A stretch of DNA of 64,000 bases from Plantago elongata (lineage: Eukaryota > Streptophyta > Magnoliopsida > Lamiales > Plantaginaceae), in assembly GCA_036897095.1 (NCBI GenBank), contig JAYMSP010000080.1, positions 1 through 64,000 of the forward strand. The letters are read 5' to 3'. Below the pieces are notes generated by a model. The model did no database searches. It saw only the letters and a program-made list of their open reading frames with translations, and was not told the origin of the DNA. A program made the translations under genes and the position numbers. Below, piece after piece: positions 25,507 to 37,314 of this stretch. How positions within the stretch are numbered: the stretch's first letter is position 1; each line of letters opens with the position of its first letter.

Positions 25507-28088
25507 TTACTGGAAGGTCACGCCATCACCACTTACTACTTCACCAATTAAGTAGGCTGCATTTTCACCATTAGCTTCCCGGAGTATTCTTAGAGCAGCC
25601 TCTGGGCTCACAACAAGCACCATTCCAATTCCCATGTTGAAAGTCCGCCTCATCTCAGCATCTTCTATACTTCCCGCCTTAAAGAATTTGACATGACAGC
25701 TCAATTAAATATTACTCCTATATTGGAATGGAGAATAGATAAATAATGAACTATGCAATACAAATAAGGAAACTTGCCAAGTACCAGTGTCTTTGTTAAG
25801 AAACATCACTTCTAAACTTAATGGTGAAAATCCCCCGTACCAAGTTCAAGTTGCGAAAATCTACTTAAGAAGGAGTTTTAGTCTTGCATTTGTCTAAGCC
25901 AGAATATGACCAAATTTGACAAGTATTTATGATTATTGCACGTTATCTGATGAGCAGCATCTAGGAAAGAAATGCAAAGTGACACATTAAGGGAAGGAAG
26001 ATAGGGAAGACCGGAAGAGTATCAGGAAAACGTAACACTACAAAAAAAGAGAACGCATGACATAAAATTTGTAGAGAAATACAGCAGTTGATTGTTGGCA
26101 TACAGTTCTATATGCATCACAGAACTTTTGCAAATTATGAAGACACAGTAGTTAATGAAATTTAAGCACATAGTTGTAAAATAAACTCAACAATAATTCG
26201 CAAGAACTCAAACACACCTCTTGAATCCAATTGAAAACAGGGGGTATAACCCAGGAGCCCTTTGATATGGCAACTCCTAGGCCCTTTGGGAGCACACGGG
26301 GTATATTGTCTGTGAAACCACCACCGGTGATGTGTGCAATTCCTTTCACACCACCTTTGCCAATGATATCAAGAACCTATTTTCCAAATATCCCAACTTA
26401 AATGCATTTCAGTTGCATATATTGCACGAGTCAAAGAAGTAATACTTCAAATAAAGATTCTACATGTACCTGCTTAACATATATGACTGTAGGTGCCATT
26501 AGAGCTTCACCTAGTGTAACAGAGGTGCCAGGGAGATTATCTTTCAGAGAATTGCCACTTCGCTCAAGGACCCTATACAAGAAGGAAATTATAACTCATC
26601 CAAACGCATCATATACAAAGGAGGCAAAGTGATCTGATCATTTTATAGCAAAAGAGAAAATATTTAAAGGGTATCAAGAACAAACCTTCTCACAAGAGAG
26701 AACCCATTTGAGTGAACTCCACTTGATGGGAGACCAATAAGCAAATCTCCAGCAACTATGTTCTTGCCATCAATAACAGATTCTTTCTTCACAATCCCAA
26801 CTGCGAAACCACTCAAATCATACTCGCCTTCTTTATAGAAATCAGGCATCTCTGCAGTCTGGATAATACAGCCATCATGTAATGTATGAAATAATTCAAA
26901 CGAATATGCCACGCCAGTTTCATCCCCCCCTCCCAAAAAAAAAAAAAAAGAACTCTATGAATTGGAATAAGTACCTCTCCTCCTAGAAGAGCACAGTCAG
27001 ATTGTTGGCAACCAGTAACTATGCCGCTGATAACCTGCACAGGCAAAAAAAGATGGCTCAATTTCAACAAAATGATCAAGATATGCAATGGTACCGAATG
27101 TATTGTCATACCTTCTCTGCAAGATCGACATCAAGACGACTGGTAGCATAATAATCAAGGAAGAACAAAGGTTTTGCTCCAGATGTGATAATGTCATTGA
27201 CACTCATGGCAACCTAAAAAGATTATTTCAATTAACAAAATTTATAATCAGAGAATTTGCAAAGATCCAAAGACAAACAATCTTTACCAAATCAATGCCA
27301 ATTGTGTCATGGATTCCAGAGTCAAAAGCCAGTTTCAGCTTCGTTCCCACTCCATCTGTACCAGCCACTAAGTAAGAATCACCTGAACAGTGAAGGTATG
27401 GTGAGATTCTGTCTTGAGGTATAGAACACTACCTATTGCAACGAAAACAACCAGAAACTCATGTGAAACAATTTAAGGGAAACAAATGGAGTGGGCCAGT
27501 AAATCACGTAGTCCTCTACAAGGAAGCCTTAAAAGACGCCAACAGGATATAGGAGTGCAGTTGTACATGCAGCAGGGAACATGTAATCAAACATAAACAT
27601 ACAAGTAGCAATACATCAGTTCTCCTATACCATTATTATCAATCACAAGTCCTCACAAAGTAAGAAGAAAATGAAATGCATCTTTTCCAAACTGAATTCA
27701 GTGGCAAATTTCAAGGTCATACAATATGATGTTTGATAGTGTAATGGGTATCATTCATACCCAAAGGAAAGAGTCCTCCAAAACCTCCAACCCCAGGTGC
27801 CATCTTGGCAATTCTCCGAACAAGTTCTGTACCAGCATCAATGTCAACACCAGCATCCTTATAGGTAAGGCTTTCCTCCTTTTTATCTCCAGCCACGGCC
27901 TCAACACGATTCTTAGTACCACTGCAAGACATTGAAGGCACAACACTACTTTTCCTACTTACTGTACTCCCACAATGCTTGGGCAACAAAGGCAAGGAAA
28001 CTTTCTGAATTTTCGAAGAACTCAGATTGAACAAATTGGCAATATGACCTGATGCTTCTATCTTGCACGAGGTATACATGTTCCTCAA
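25507..28088 (-). CDS. PUR5: Phosphoribosylformylglycinamidine cyclo-ligase (AIR synthetase), plastid-targeted
   Basis: Catalyses the fifth step of de novo purine synthesis, ATP-dependent closure of FGAM to AIR; in plants the pathway acts in plastids (and mitochondria). Eight coding exons on the minus strand: 28088-27761, 27382-27288, 27213-27112, 27034-26975, 26858-26686, 26572-26470, 26376-26218 and 25677-25507, giving 396 aa. Residues 1 to about 70 look like a Ser-rich transit peptide. The PurM core follows: [117 protein letters not shown] and [14 protein letters not shown]. The C-terminus [12 protein letters not shown] is as in Arabidopsis. A leader intron is likely at 28345-28100 (AAAG|GTGATT donor, TTGTAG acceptor). 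The promoter has repeated GGCCCA motifs and is shared head to head with PSAK. Confidence 0.95.
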
Positions 28089-28557
28089 ATAAAGTTAGCC
28101 TACAATACACATCGGCAATTTAAAACAATCAAAATGAAATCAACAAAACTATAACTATCTAAATTCTAAATCATCACTTAAAACATTATAGACTGACAGT
28201 AGCAGGCTAACACAAATGAATTAGTCAATTAACTTAGCTAAACAGGTTCATCGAAACTAACTACTACGAACTACAAACTAAAATTCTTACTATAATTGAG
28301 ATTGTAAAAGAGACATGTAAAGTATAAACAGCAGAAAGAAATCACCTTTAAATTTAGAGAATTGAATTCTAGGAAAAGGAATGATGATGTAAAAACGAAC
28401 AGGGAGGAGGGTGGAGAAGAGCTGCAAGTAGTACGCCGGAGGAGAGCGGAGCGGCGGCGTTTGGGTGTGTGTGTGGTGGAAGTGGTAAGAGACCGGAGTG
28501 TATGTTTTCTTTTTCAGGTGGAATCAAGAAAAAGGAAAAGGAATCAAAAGAAAAGGT

Positions 28558-28645
28558 CGAGCCCAACTTTTGGTTGGGCCTTGGCCCATATTTGCTTATG
28601 ACTTATGAACCACCAGGCCCACCACTTAGGTGACTAGGCCCAATA
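28558..28645 (-). promoter_or_regulatory. Site II (GGCCCA) motif cluster upstream of PUR5
   Basis: Five GGCCCA/TGGGCC or GCCCAA-type motifs fall within about 90 bp: GCCCAAC, TTGGGCC, TTGGCCCA, AGGCCCACC and AGGCCCAAT. Such site II elements, bound by TCP factors, are common in plant promoters of growth and housekeeping genes, which fits purine synthesis. Binding itself is inference. Confidence 0.6.
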
Positions 28646-28724
28646 GTACTTGGTAATTCAGCATTGTTCCCCAGCGGTGTACCGGTGATCCGGCATCAAT
28701 AAAGCCATGCCGAACTTTATCAAT

Positions 28725-28945
28725 TACTCTCACCGTCTCCCTAGAATTGAAACAATTTATTATTTTTGACGTTTCACTAAAATAAAATAATTTTTCCTTC
28801 AATAAAAATAACTTCATAATACAAATTATTTTTAACCACACATCATTGAGTTCATATGTACTTTTATATTTCAAATTCATTTTTAACTATATACTACATA
28901 TTTTTCTTAATCGTGTAAAATTAAATTGTTTCAATATTAACGGCC
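28725..28945. mobile_element. Stowaway-like MITE, same family as 36852-37063
   Basis: The left end ACTCTCACCGTCTCCCTAGA and the right side AATTGTTTCAATATTAACGG are degenerate Stowaway-like ends. The inner TTGAAACAATTTA is inverted at both sides. Its reverse complement lines up with the element at 36852-37063 (ACAATTTAATTTTACACGA shared). It lies between the PUR5 and PSAK promoters. Confidence 0.65.
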
Positions 28946-29027
28946 GGGGTATCTGCCTTTCTTCAAGACAGATTAAGGGATTAAAAAACCCCCACTACCA
29001 ATGAGTTAAAAGCAGTGACATCCAAAT

Positions 29028-29033
29028 CTTATC
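29028..29033 (-). promoter_or_regulatory. I-box (GATAAG) upstream of PSAK
   Basis: GATAAGATT on the minus strand, about 220 bp upstream of the PSAK start codon, with a CCAAT string at 29046. GATAAG I-boxes are typical of light-regulated photosynthesis gene promoters. One short motif is weak evidence on its own. Confidence 0.4.
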
Positions 29034-29252
29034 CTAATTAGCTCACCCAATGTTGCACAGCCATGTCAGCAAAATGTATCTCAGTGTATCCAAAACTGGT
29101 CTTCTGAAACCACACAATCTTCAGCTGGACATACATTACCTGGCAGGCAGATTCAGCTCCTTTTCTTTCATAAACTTATTACACAACATTTGATCAACAC
29201 ACAAAAGAACCACAAGAGCTAACTTAAGTAAGTTGTTATAATCTCAGCAAAA

Positions 29253-30176
29253 ATGGCCAGTGCTGTCACCATTTCCATCCCACAATACAATGGTCTCAGG
29301 GCACAACCATCACTTTCTCCAGTCAAGAACATGGTAAGTGTTCTCCATTATGTGTTTTCACATTCGATAAATTTACGTGGCTATCACTCCCTTTTTTAGT
29401 TGTTGTTTAACTCTACGTACGTAACTGCTTATGTTAAGTAAGATATAATTGAGATATCTGATATATAAAGCTTCGGCCTAGAAGTTACGATGCTACATTG
29501 ACTTAGTTTTCACATTTTCTTGCATCATGATCAATCAATAGTAACATGTTACCTCAGTTTGCACTATGAACTGTGACTCCTCACCAAATATGTTAATATT
29601 CTACGTATAATCAGTGTAAATGATTTGTTGCGACGTGAGAAATATAGGACGAAACGGAGGATGCTAGTTAGCTCTATTTGCAAACTGGTTTTAATTTTTC
29701 AAAGCAGAATCACCAGGAATCATGTTTACAAATCATCTCGAGAACATTTTGTTTTATCAAACACACACACCTGCTAAAATGGGAGTTTTTGTAGGTTGTT
29801 TCCGTTCCCATGAGGCGCAGGCGAATGGGAGTTAGATGTGACTTCATTGGCTCACCAACAAACCTGGTAACCATTTAAAAAAATTCTATATTAACAAATG
29901 AAACAGCATAAATTTCTCCTGGACTAATTTGGTGTCTTCAATATGCAGATCATGGTGAGTGCAACAAGCTTGATGCTATTCGCAGGTCGTTTCGGGTTGG
30001 CACCATCTGCGAACCGCAAGGCAACTGCTGGGCTAAAGCTTGAAGCTAGGGATTCTGGCCTCCAGACCGGTGACCCCGCTGGGTTCACCTTGGCAGACAC
30101 CTTGGGGTGCGGTGTTGTTGGTCACATTATTGGGGTTGGAGTTGTACTAGGCCTCAAGAACATTGGTGCTATATAA
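29253..30176 (+). CDS. PSAK: Photosystem I reaction centre subunit PsaK, chloroplast precursor
   Basis: Small two-helix thylakoid membrane protein at the edge of photosystem I, needed for stable docking of LHCI (Lhca2/Lhca3 side). Three exons, 29253-29333, 29795-29866 and 29949-30176, give 126 aa (about 130 in other plants). Residues 1 to about 41 form the basic transit peptide (ending RRRRMGVR). The mature protein starts near [12 protein letters not shown]. The first hydrophobic helix includes [18 protein letters not shown], then a stromal loop [20 protein letters not shown], and the second helix [20 protein letters not shown] before the end GLKNIGAI. The gene is divergent from PUR5. Confidence 0.96.
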
Positions 30177-31024
30177 TTTTCTATGTTTAATATTGTTCAA
30201 TGTAAATCATCAGTTATGAATTGTGATTCTAGTTGTTCACACGATTAAAGTTTTGTTTCAACTTCCTTCAGAATGTCTGGGACATTTCAACTTGATATGA
30301 AACACTACATCACAATGCTCACTAGAACTAAAATCTCTAAGTGTATTTTTAATAATAAAATGATTTTAAAAAAAGGAGAAGGACCAACCCCGAATACGTA
30401 CGTTTTGATCGAAAATACAAACTTTTTTATATTGATCAACGGAAAATAAATATAGTGTTTAACCTTACACACCTCGTTATATTATATAGTATCTGATTTT
30501 ACAATTTACATTTGGTACGTATATTGATCATACTTTCAGTTAAATTTAAAACTTACTTGTATATATTTGATTTTTGTGAGACCTTTTCCAAAGGGATATA
30601 GTATTGATTATTTAGCATTTTATATAACTATACAAACATCATAAGTATAACAATTTGCATTATATGCAATTTAAAATTTGTGATGTTTGTAACTACAAAT
30701 GTAATGTTCGTAATATTTTATAATTTTAAAGATAATTTTAAGAGGTGACCTAATTACAAAGTTGTTCCAGTAAAATATGATATACCCTTAAATATACAGT
30801 ATATAAAATTTGGACATTTGTTTCGGGAGAGCTACAAATTGATACATTATGTGCTCATTTATTTCAAATTTCTTTGAGCAAAAATTGTTGCAACATATCA
30901 CTAAAATTTTAAGTGTGAATGGACCATATAATCCTTGTAATAGTACCTCTTTATTTTTTTTGGAATGATCATCTCCCTTGTTTTCTTGTAAGTTGATGAT
31001 CTCATAAATACTCAAATTAATCTA
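30177..31024. other. AT-rich spacer downstream of PSAK, nothing recognised
   Basis: It holds the PSAK 3' untranslated region (roughly the first 70-150 bp) and AT-rich DNA. The frame at 30788-31015 on the minus strand has no recognisable motif. Confidence 0.6.
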
Positions 31025-31310
31025 GATAAAATTTAATTTTGTTCACTTTAAAAAGTTCATAACTTGAGAAAAATATATTAAAAATAAATAAAAATCCTAA
31101 CGGCATTATTTTTTGACATCTATAGATATAAATCACTATTGACCATGTTTGAATTGTTTTTCGGATATCTATGAAAATCACCAACGACTTTATTTGAACC
31201 TTACGAAATTGTAAACGAGTTGTACGGATACAATTTTATTAATTTTAATTTTTAAACATTGTTATAAGATCTCAAGTATATAAAATGATCATTTATATAA
31301 AGAAATTTAC

Positions 31311-31400
31311 AACAAAGTACAGCTCAATTGGCAGTATGCTTCACCTCCAACCAATAGTTAATGGGTTCGAGTCACCCTTTGGCCGTTTAAAAAATATATA
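31311..31400 (+). mobile_element. tRNA-derived SINE copy
   Basis: AGCTCAATTGGCAGTATGC resembles a tRNA A box, and GGGTTCGAGTC (31363-31373) a B box; a TTTAAAAAATATATATA tail follows. The body GCTTCACCTCC and the segment after the B box (ACCCTTTGGCC) match the two copies in the NRPB7 intron at 53629 and 53786. It is too short, and lacks the acceptor stem, to be a tRNA gene. Confidence 0.65.
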
Positions 31401-31410
31401 TATAAATAAA

Positions 31411-31720
31411 TGTTCGTGCCCAATGCCCCTACGTACCCAATGCACGGTGCCCATTGCCCCGACCCAAAGTCTCAAACTTGTATATCCGTAGACTCTCTAC
31501 TTACCCGACCACTATATAAAGAAAATGCCCCTGACTAATGCACCTACTCAATGCCCGTGCCACGACCCAATGTCCCAGATTGATATATACGTAGACTCTC
31601 TACTATCCCGACAACTTCAAATGACAACAATGCCCCGAACCAAGTGCCCATCATCCGAGACTAATGCTCGTGTCCAATGTCCCCGTGCCCCGACTACTAC
31701 TTGCATCTTGACATGACTCG
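31411..31720. repeat. C-rich imperfect repeat cluster (TGCCC-type)
   Basis: The plus strand is strikingly C-rich, with many TGCCC, CCCAATG and CCCCGAC strings. Two long units resemble each other: ATATCCGTAGACTCTCTACT near 31481 and ATATACGTAGACTCTCTACT near 31585, each flanked by CGACCCAA and CCCGAC. The unit length is about 105 bp. Open frames across it are a product of composition. Confidence 0.7.
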
Positions 31721-32152
31721 TCATCACGTCGTCGTGAACATTATTATTACTTTCTTTACATATATATGATTTTATTTTTTAGAATGAGATATATACAATA
31801 TTAGAAGAGTGTTAAAAAATTAAAATTAGTAAAATTGTACTTTTAAAACTCATTTTACAATTTATTAAGGTTAAAATTTATTAGTGATTTTTATAAATCT
31901 CAGTAAATAATTTAAATATAGTCAAGAGTGGTCTTTATTTATAGATCTCGTAAAAATAAAATTCTCGGTGATTTTTATTTACCTTTTGCATTTTATTTTT
32001 CAAGCTATATACATTTTAAAGTGGACAAAATTAAAATTAAAAAAAAATAAGTATGAAAAATTTTATCAATTACTGAAATTTGTGGTCTCATGTCACTTTT
32101 GGTTTACACTGTACATTTTAATGTACTAATTTATTGTTAAATATAGTAACTT

Positions 32153-35100
32153 GATGAATATTATAGAATAAATGTATAAGAGTTAGTATTGGGTTAGATT
32201 GTTATAGACCTAACTATTACGGGTTCTTTAAAAGTTTCTTTCTCATCTATAAGTATATGGTTAATACTTTATTTATCATATTAGAATAAATTATATTTTA
32301 TTTTTCTTTAACACGTTAGTGCTTATACCGAATCTAGGTTATAAACCCTCAGTCATGAGCCACCAAATCTCGACAGTATGCATGCACCAATCTATAGGAC
32401 ACTCACCGAGTTGAAAAGCTGTGAAAAATTCAATAATTTGTAAAAGAGGAATTATGCAATCATGTCCAATGACCTCACCAGCAAACGGCATCAAAAACAT
32501 TGGCCACTTATTATTTTCTCTTCTTCTCTCTTAATCTTATAGTACAATTTATTCGTAAGATGCCCGAGAGATTGACTAAAATTCTTGTTTGATGATTGCA
32601 CGTACATCGGTATCATGAATTTCGAGTCTTGGTTAGTTGGTTTATGTGCCATTGGGTTTATAAAGATATTGCCCATCTGCCGATCAGATAAGTTCCATTT
32701 AAATTTTATTTTGCTGATAAGTTTAAGCCTCTTATTGACATTTTGTATATAAGATAATTTATCATATCATCTAAAGTGAATAAGTGATATTACAAAACAT
32801 CATAATCATAAGTGATCTAGAATTGATGTTTGAGAATTTTCGAAATTCTAAAGAAATATGGAATAACCAACCGACATTTTTAGTACAAAAACATTATGGT
32901 TTAGAAGTAATCAAGATTTGATGATTAAAAATTTTATGAAATTTAAAAAAATCTATGGAATAACCAACCGGCGTTGTTGTGATATATCATGCACACCAAT
33001 ATTAAACAATATTTTTCATGGTAATGCAAATGAAGTGTGGATAGCCAACCGGCTTAGTTGGATATATCAAAATCACTTCTATTGTGAAAATCAACCAGCA
33101 TAGTTGGAATATATCGATAATTAAAGTCATTTATATATGTGAATAACCAACCGGTATAGTTGGGATATATCAATGATTAAAGTCACTTATGTTGTGAAAT
33201 AACCAACCGGCGTAGTTGGATATATCATTTATCAAAATTACTTAGGTTGTGAAACAATTATTGATGATGATATGCTAGAAAAAGTATACACTATATTTGA
33301 TGCCTCTAATATGCTAATTTAGTAGCAATATCGTGAAAAGGCCATGCAACATTGCATGAGGAAAATATGACATATACGAGGTAAACAGTGTCAAAATATG
33401 CTTGAATGATAGTGTTGGATGATTTGCATCAACCTATCACGTGACTACTTATCAATGATAAGAACATGAGTAAGTTTATTATATCTTGTGAGATAGATAT
33501 ATGATTACCAATATGAAATTGGTAAGAATATTAATGAGACAACGAGCATTTGAGGAGCATTATATTGCAAATGCTCAAGTGTATATATATACCCCTAGAG
33601 ATGGATTATGTCTAGAAGACATAATGAAAGTGTATAATTGATTTCATCATCATATAAGAGTTTGTATTCTCACGAAGCTGTGCTCAAGAACACATACATA
33701 CTAAATTCTTGAATTGATTGATATGGTTAGTCTTGCCAATTATGAATGCACAACGATTGTGTCCAAATGTCACATTATATAAATGCCAAGTTCAAGTGAT
33801 TTATGAGAGATATCTCGATGTGACAAATTAGGCCATCCGGGTATCATTGCCCGTTGTTGTGAAACCTGGAGTTTCCATGCGATTATGTGTTGTAATTATT
33901 ACTAAGGCAAGACACAACATTTAGATGAAGGATGCTTGTGGAGATCTTAAAATGACCAAAAGTCAAACTTTAAAAGTTGGCATTGATTGGTATATTGGTT
34001 GGAAATCCACAAGTATTATCTCCAATTTAAGGGCAAGTTTATTTTCAGCACAAACAAATCAAACTGTGCAAAATATATATATTAACTCCTTATCATATTG
34101 TTCTTTGCAAAAAACAAATGCATGAAGCATGTAGATGGCCATATGTATGATTATCTAAGTTGGGCATGTAAATTTATATTTTGAGCCCTTATTACTAGTA
34201 TGAGCTAGTTTTTCCCAGCTTAGGGGAGGAGGAACATGAGAAAGCTGGTAAAATCGAATTCGTAGAGCGAATTGGTCCCCATACATTTGAAAGTTCTAAC
34301 CCGAACTAAATATTCAGCTTCATGTTACTATATCAAGATATGTTCAAACATGAAATTATATGATTTGATTCTTGACCCGCTATGACATGATATTGTGAGG
34401 CATACAAAGTTGCATATTGGTTGTAGAATGACATGTGTTGAATATTGAGATAATTTGCCAAATTGTACTAATGATTTTAGTGGAATACGATTCCAGTGTT
34501 AAGTACAATATAAATGGATTGGCAAGATCCAATAGCTGGTATTCTTGAGGAGTGATGAATGTCATAAATAGCATAGATATATTAATGAAAATGGTACCTC
34601 CAAACAATATTCATATATTGATGATCGATCAATACTTACTTGAAAATTAAGAAAAGAGATTTGATATACCGGTATACATAGAACCGAGAGAATTATAAGC
34701 ATATGCGAAATTCGACGGACATGTAGATGGGGATCTTACATGTGAGTCCAGTCGATGACATCATGACGATGGGAAATGAGCCCATGGACTTGAGGTCCTT
34801 TAGATCAAACGAATTAGAAATCCGTATGGTACCGTTGCATTATCGAGTCGATTTTTATGTGCATTTAATTTAGATACTAAGCATTGTATCATGACATGTT
34901 TATTCTTATTTGAATGTTACCGCTTAGACTAACATGCAGGTTGTACAAGGAATTATTTTACTTGAAAGCCATATGATATTGGAAAATTTCAATGAGGGAA
35001 AATATTATCTCCGAAGTAAGTTTCAAAAGGAGACTAAAGTATCATGTCGGTGAACATGGATTGAATGAGTAAAAGTTCTTGAGGAACTAAGGTTTTATGT

Positions 35101-36067
35101 TTGTAAACCTATATGAACAAGTAAAATATGATATATGATTCTCATTACTCGTGAAGAGTATTATTGGTTACATCGATGTTGGCTAAACCTGAAATTTGAG
35201 CATGTATGAGATAATTACAAGGAGTATTGCTACTATCCTTGTATTCACAAGGTCCTGAAGTACCATAATCTTAAAGTTGAGCTATGCTGAGCTACATAAT
35301 TTCTTACTATACCTTATGAAGAAAGTCTATCTTGTCAAGTAAGGGAGATCATTATTGAAGAGCAATGAGGAAGTTTGCGCATTTCATGAGAAATGGTTGC
35401 ATTCTTTTACCATCTACAAGTTTTTATTCCATTGGGTTTTTCCCAGTGAGATTTTAAATGAGGCAACATTATAAGCGCATATATCTCTATGATTGGGAAA
35501 TTGTTTCGTAATGATAAGAGCTATATATGGGATTGTTGGATATCTTTAAAACATTATGAAGTGATGTCATGGAACATGTTGGAACTGAGTTCTTCCTGAA
35601 GAACACAAGGCGTATATTACAAAGTTCTTCTGCCATAAGAAGATTTCACCGAAGTACAACATATCTGAAGATTTGCTCAACCGCATCACATTCAACTTCA
35701 TTATTTAAATAGCTGGTTTAGAATATTGGATTTACGACATTCGAAGAATTGAAGTGATACATTAATTAGGGGAGTTGGATACGCACTGCACTCTTTTTCC
35801 ATTTCGCTAGGTTTTTATCCCACTGGATTTCTCTTAGCAAGGTTTCTAACGAGTCAGTAACTCTCGCGTACCAACTATCACTAACTGTTGTTCATTCAGG
35901 GTAGTGTTAGAGAATAAATGTACAACAGTTTGTATCGAGTTATACTGTTATAAACCCAACTGTTACGAGCTCTCTAGAAGCTTCTTTCTCATATATGAGT
36001 ACATGCTTGTACTCTTTTATTTATTACATCATAATAAACCCTATTTCATTTCTATCAAGTTTCAACA
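32153..36067 (+). mobile_element. Fossil Ty1/copia LTR retrotransposon, broken
   Basis: Two related terminal repeats of about 160 bp bound the region: left about 32153-32313, right 35905-36067. They share GAATAAATGTA, GTTATAGACC/GTTATAAACC and GTTTCTTTCTCAT/GCTTCTTTCTCAT. Just before the right repeat lies a TTTTTATCCCACTGGATTTC-type segment as in copia elements; a related segment also occurs near 35420. A zinc-finger/GAG-pre-integrase-like stretch is suggested near 33800-33850. The element is heavily broken, with many interruptions and no long reading frame. The two repeats have diverged strongly, so it is old. No target-site duplication is visible. Confidence 0.7.
32850..33250. repeat. Degenerate tandem repeat (about 60 bp) inside the copia fossil
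   Basis: AACCAACCGGCGTAGTTGGA, followed by ATATATCA and a spacer with AAAGTCACTTATGTTGTGAA, recurs about six times with variation (near 32865, 32955, 33045, 33090, 33145 and 33200). Each core holds a small inverted repeat (CCAAC..GTTGG). Confidence 0.8.
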
Positions 36068-36114
36068 ATGAAGAATTTGTTTGTCATTTTTTTTGTAAAA
36101 AGTGATATGAATTA

Positions 36115-36367
36115 GGGGCTGATTGGAGTAGCATCCAAATGCCCGTTTGGAGGCTACTCGGGGATTTTGTGTTTGTTATGGCATTTAAATGCCGAAAATC
36201 GAAATGGCTCTACAGTAACAATATTTTTCTCTAGCTATATAACAAACATATAATACCCTATCCAATTACAATTCTATACCAAACACAATTTTAACAATCC
36301 CACTACAATTCCAATCACTATTCAGACATTTAAATCGAATCATTTAAGTCACGTGCTAATCAGCCCA
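36115..36367. mobile_element. Tourist-like MITE (PIF/Harbinger type)
   Basis: The ends GGGGCTGATTGG and CTAATCAGCCC are inverted, flanked by TTA at 36112-36114 and at 36368-36370, the 3-bp target duplication typical of Tourist/PIF-Harbinger. About 253 bp, no coding potential. It lies directly after the copia fossil. Confidence 0.7.
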
Positions 36368-36851
36368 TTAGTATATTTTTGTAAAAAATTTCATCTGATT
36401 TGTCCCTTCATCCGAACAACTAACAACTGGGCTTTGGGCTTCGGGTTCTATTCTTCTTCGCTACCAAAAAACAAAATAAAAATAGGGTAAGGTCTCGTCT
36501 ACGTCACTGATGACGCTCATATGGTAGACCAGTGGACAAGTAACAGAGAGTAGCAAACTACCATGCGAACAAATCAAGAATTTATTATGAAATAATTCAA
36601 CACCCTCGAAGAGCAATTCAACACCCATTCAACTCAAATAATCGTGCGGTGCGATCATCATCACATCACCATACCAAATCAACCTCGTCGTAGGTAGTAG
36701 GTACTATCTCAATTTCTCTGTGCTGTGCTGCTACAACATTAACCAGAGAAACTCACTTTTCTTCTGCTCATTATTTACGGGTCACCATAAAACCACATAT
36801 ACTACTACATAGTCTATTTATTTATTGACATAATAATCTATTAATCATATA

Positions 36852-37063
36852 CTCCCTGCGATCCGTTTATCACGAAACAATTTAATTTTACACGAATTAA
36901 AAAAATATATATGTGATTAAGAATAAGTTTGAAATATAAAATTACATGCGTACGTAATTAAAAATGAATTATATTATATAATTATTCTTATAAATAAAAA
37001 TTCAACTTATTTTATTGATATTTTTAAAGTGAAAAAATTATTTCAATTCCAGTGGGAAGGAGT
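36852..37063. mobile_element. Stowaway-like MITE upstream of the ABCC gene
   Basis: It starts CTCCCTGCGATCCGTTTATC after TA (36850-36851) and ends ATTCCAGTGGGAAGGAGT before TA (37064-37065). The interior (ACAATTTAATTTTACACGA) matches the element at 28725-28945. It sits immediately upstream of the likely ABCC transcription start. Confidence 0.75.
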
Positions 37064-37314
37064 TAGATGGAGCCACTTTCATTCTTTTCTTTTTCAGCCA
37101 AGGATTCTTACATTCACTCACTAAAAATCCGAACTTTTGATATCTTGTGCCAAAGTCCACCTTTGCTTCACTTCGACTTCTATCGTCACTCATTTCTTGG
37201 TACTTTCACTCACTCTTTGTTCTCTTCTTCTTTAAATTTGCGCCTTTCTTTTCACTGCCATGAAGATTGGATTCGATCATCGTCTTCGTCAAATCTTGTT
37301 TCCTCTCGCTTTCG

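Larger units (their letters stand above)
31025..32045. mobile_element. Non-autonomous transposon with about 230-bp terminal inverted repeats
   Basis: The sequence from about 31030 to 31265 lines up in order with the reverse complement of about 31795-32030: AATTTTGTTCACTTTAAAA against AATTTTGTCCACTTTAAAAT, then CTATGAAAATCACC against TTATAAAAATCAC, then ACAATTTTATTAATTTTAAT against ACAATTTTACTAATTTTAAT. These are very long, imperfect arms, as in Mutator-like or foldback elements. The 530-bp centre holds a SINE (31311-31400) and a C-rich repeat (31411-31720), but no transposase. No target-site duplication was identified. Confidence 0.6.

Noticed and set aside
26813-27109. Minus-strand frame of 98 codons across PUR5 introns
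   Set aside because: It only reads through introns and overlaps exons in or out of frame; the spliced PUR5 model explains the region.
31311-31400. tRNA-like A and B boxes here and at 53629-53712 / 53786-53869 as real tRNA genes
   Set aside because: There are no pairing acceptor or anticodon stems of proper length, an A-rich tail follows, and the copy at 53629 is flanked by a 17-bp target duplication. All fit a SINE.
32850-33250. Regular 60-bp repeat as a CRISPR-like array
   Set aside because: Units are degenerate, spacers are also related to each other, and the host is a plant with the array inside a retroelement.
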